Assembly (NCBI GenBank): GCA_028287665.1
Contig: JAQBPF010000502.1
Coordinates: forward strand, 1 to 5,937
Direction of reading: 5' to 3'
Length of the DNA: 5,937 nt
Source of the DNA: Deinococcus sp.
Lineage (GTDB): Bacteria; Deinococcota; Deinococci; Deinococcales; Deinococcaceae
Below the pieces are notes generated by a model, which saw only the letters and a program-made list of their open reading frames with translations, had not been told where the DNA came from and did no database searches. Positions 5,063 to 5,937 of the stretch are shown here, in pieces (position 1 is the first letter of the stretch; each line of letters starts with the position of its first letter). The position numbers and the translations under genes were made by a program.

Positions 5063-5937
<875 letters not shown>

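Overview
The window looks like a piece of a Deinococcus-type chromosome (Deinococcota). This rests on three things. The coding regions are GC-rich. Several genes start within about 6-9 bases of a TANNNT-like -10 box, the leaderless arrangement common in Deinococcus. The recognisable proteins also resemble deinococcal or Thermus-type relatives: an EPSP synthase, a xanthorhodopsin/thermophilic-rhodopsin-like pump and a carboxynorspermidine synthase. The genus is an inference from recall, not from a search.

Layout, left to right. Positions 1-252 hold no gene I can assign, only short open frames entering from the left edge and a hairpin just past the aroA stop. aroA (253-1578, minus) encodes 3-phosphoshikimate 1-carboxyvinyltransferase. 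Diverging from it, across about 130 bp, is an unrecognised 143-residue soluble protein (1707-2138, plus, GTG start). It converges, with a 16-bp gap, on a small single-pass membrane protein with a pilin-like tail (2155-2523, minus). A 386-bp, visibly AT-richer gene-free stretch (2524-2909) follows, rich in short dyads. It leads into the centrepiece: a microbial rhodopsin (2910-3797, plus) with a cleavable signal peptide, the DTE proton-pump triad, the retinal lysine and a glycine at the carotenoid-fenestration position. A strong hairpin (3830-3859) separates it from a convergent gene for a glycine-zipper, general-stress-type protein (3914-4468, minus), whose start codon abuts a near-perfect 17-bp palindrome. 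Next comes a second small pilin-like membrane protein (4609-4956, minus). Last is a divergent NAD(P)-binding carboxynorspermidine synthase (from 5063, plus), cut by the right edge.

The genes do not form one pathway or operon; nearly all are single transcription units in divergent or convergent pairs. AroA feeds chorismate and aromatic synthesis, the rhodopsin would add light-driven proton export, the glycine-zipper protein suggests envelope or stress response, and the last gene makes a triamine precursor. The most notable points are the rhodopsin with its likely antenna window and its structured leader, and two small membrane proteins of matching pilin-like architecture on either side of it.
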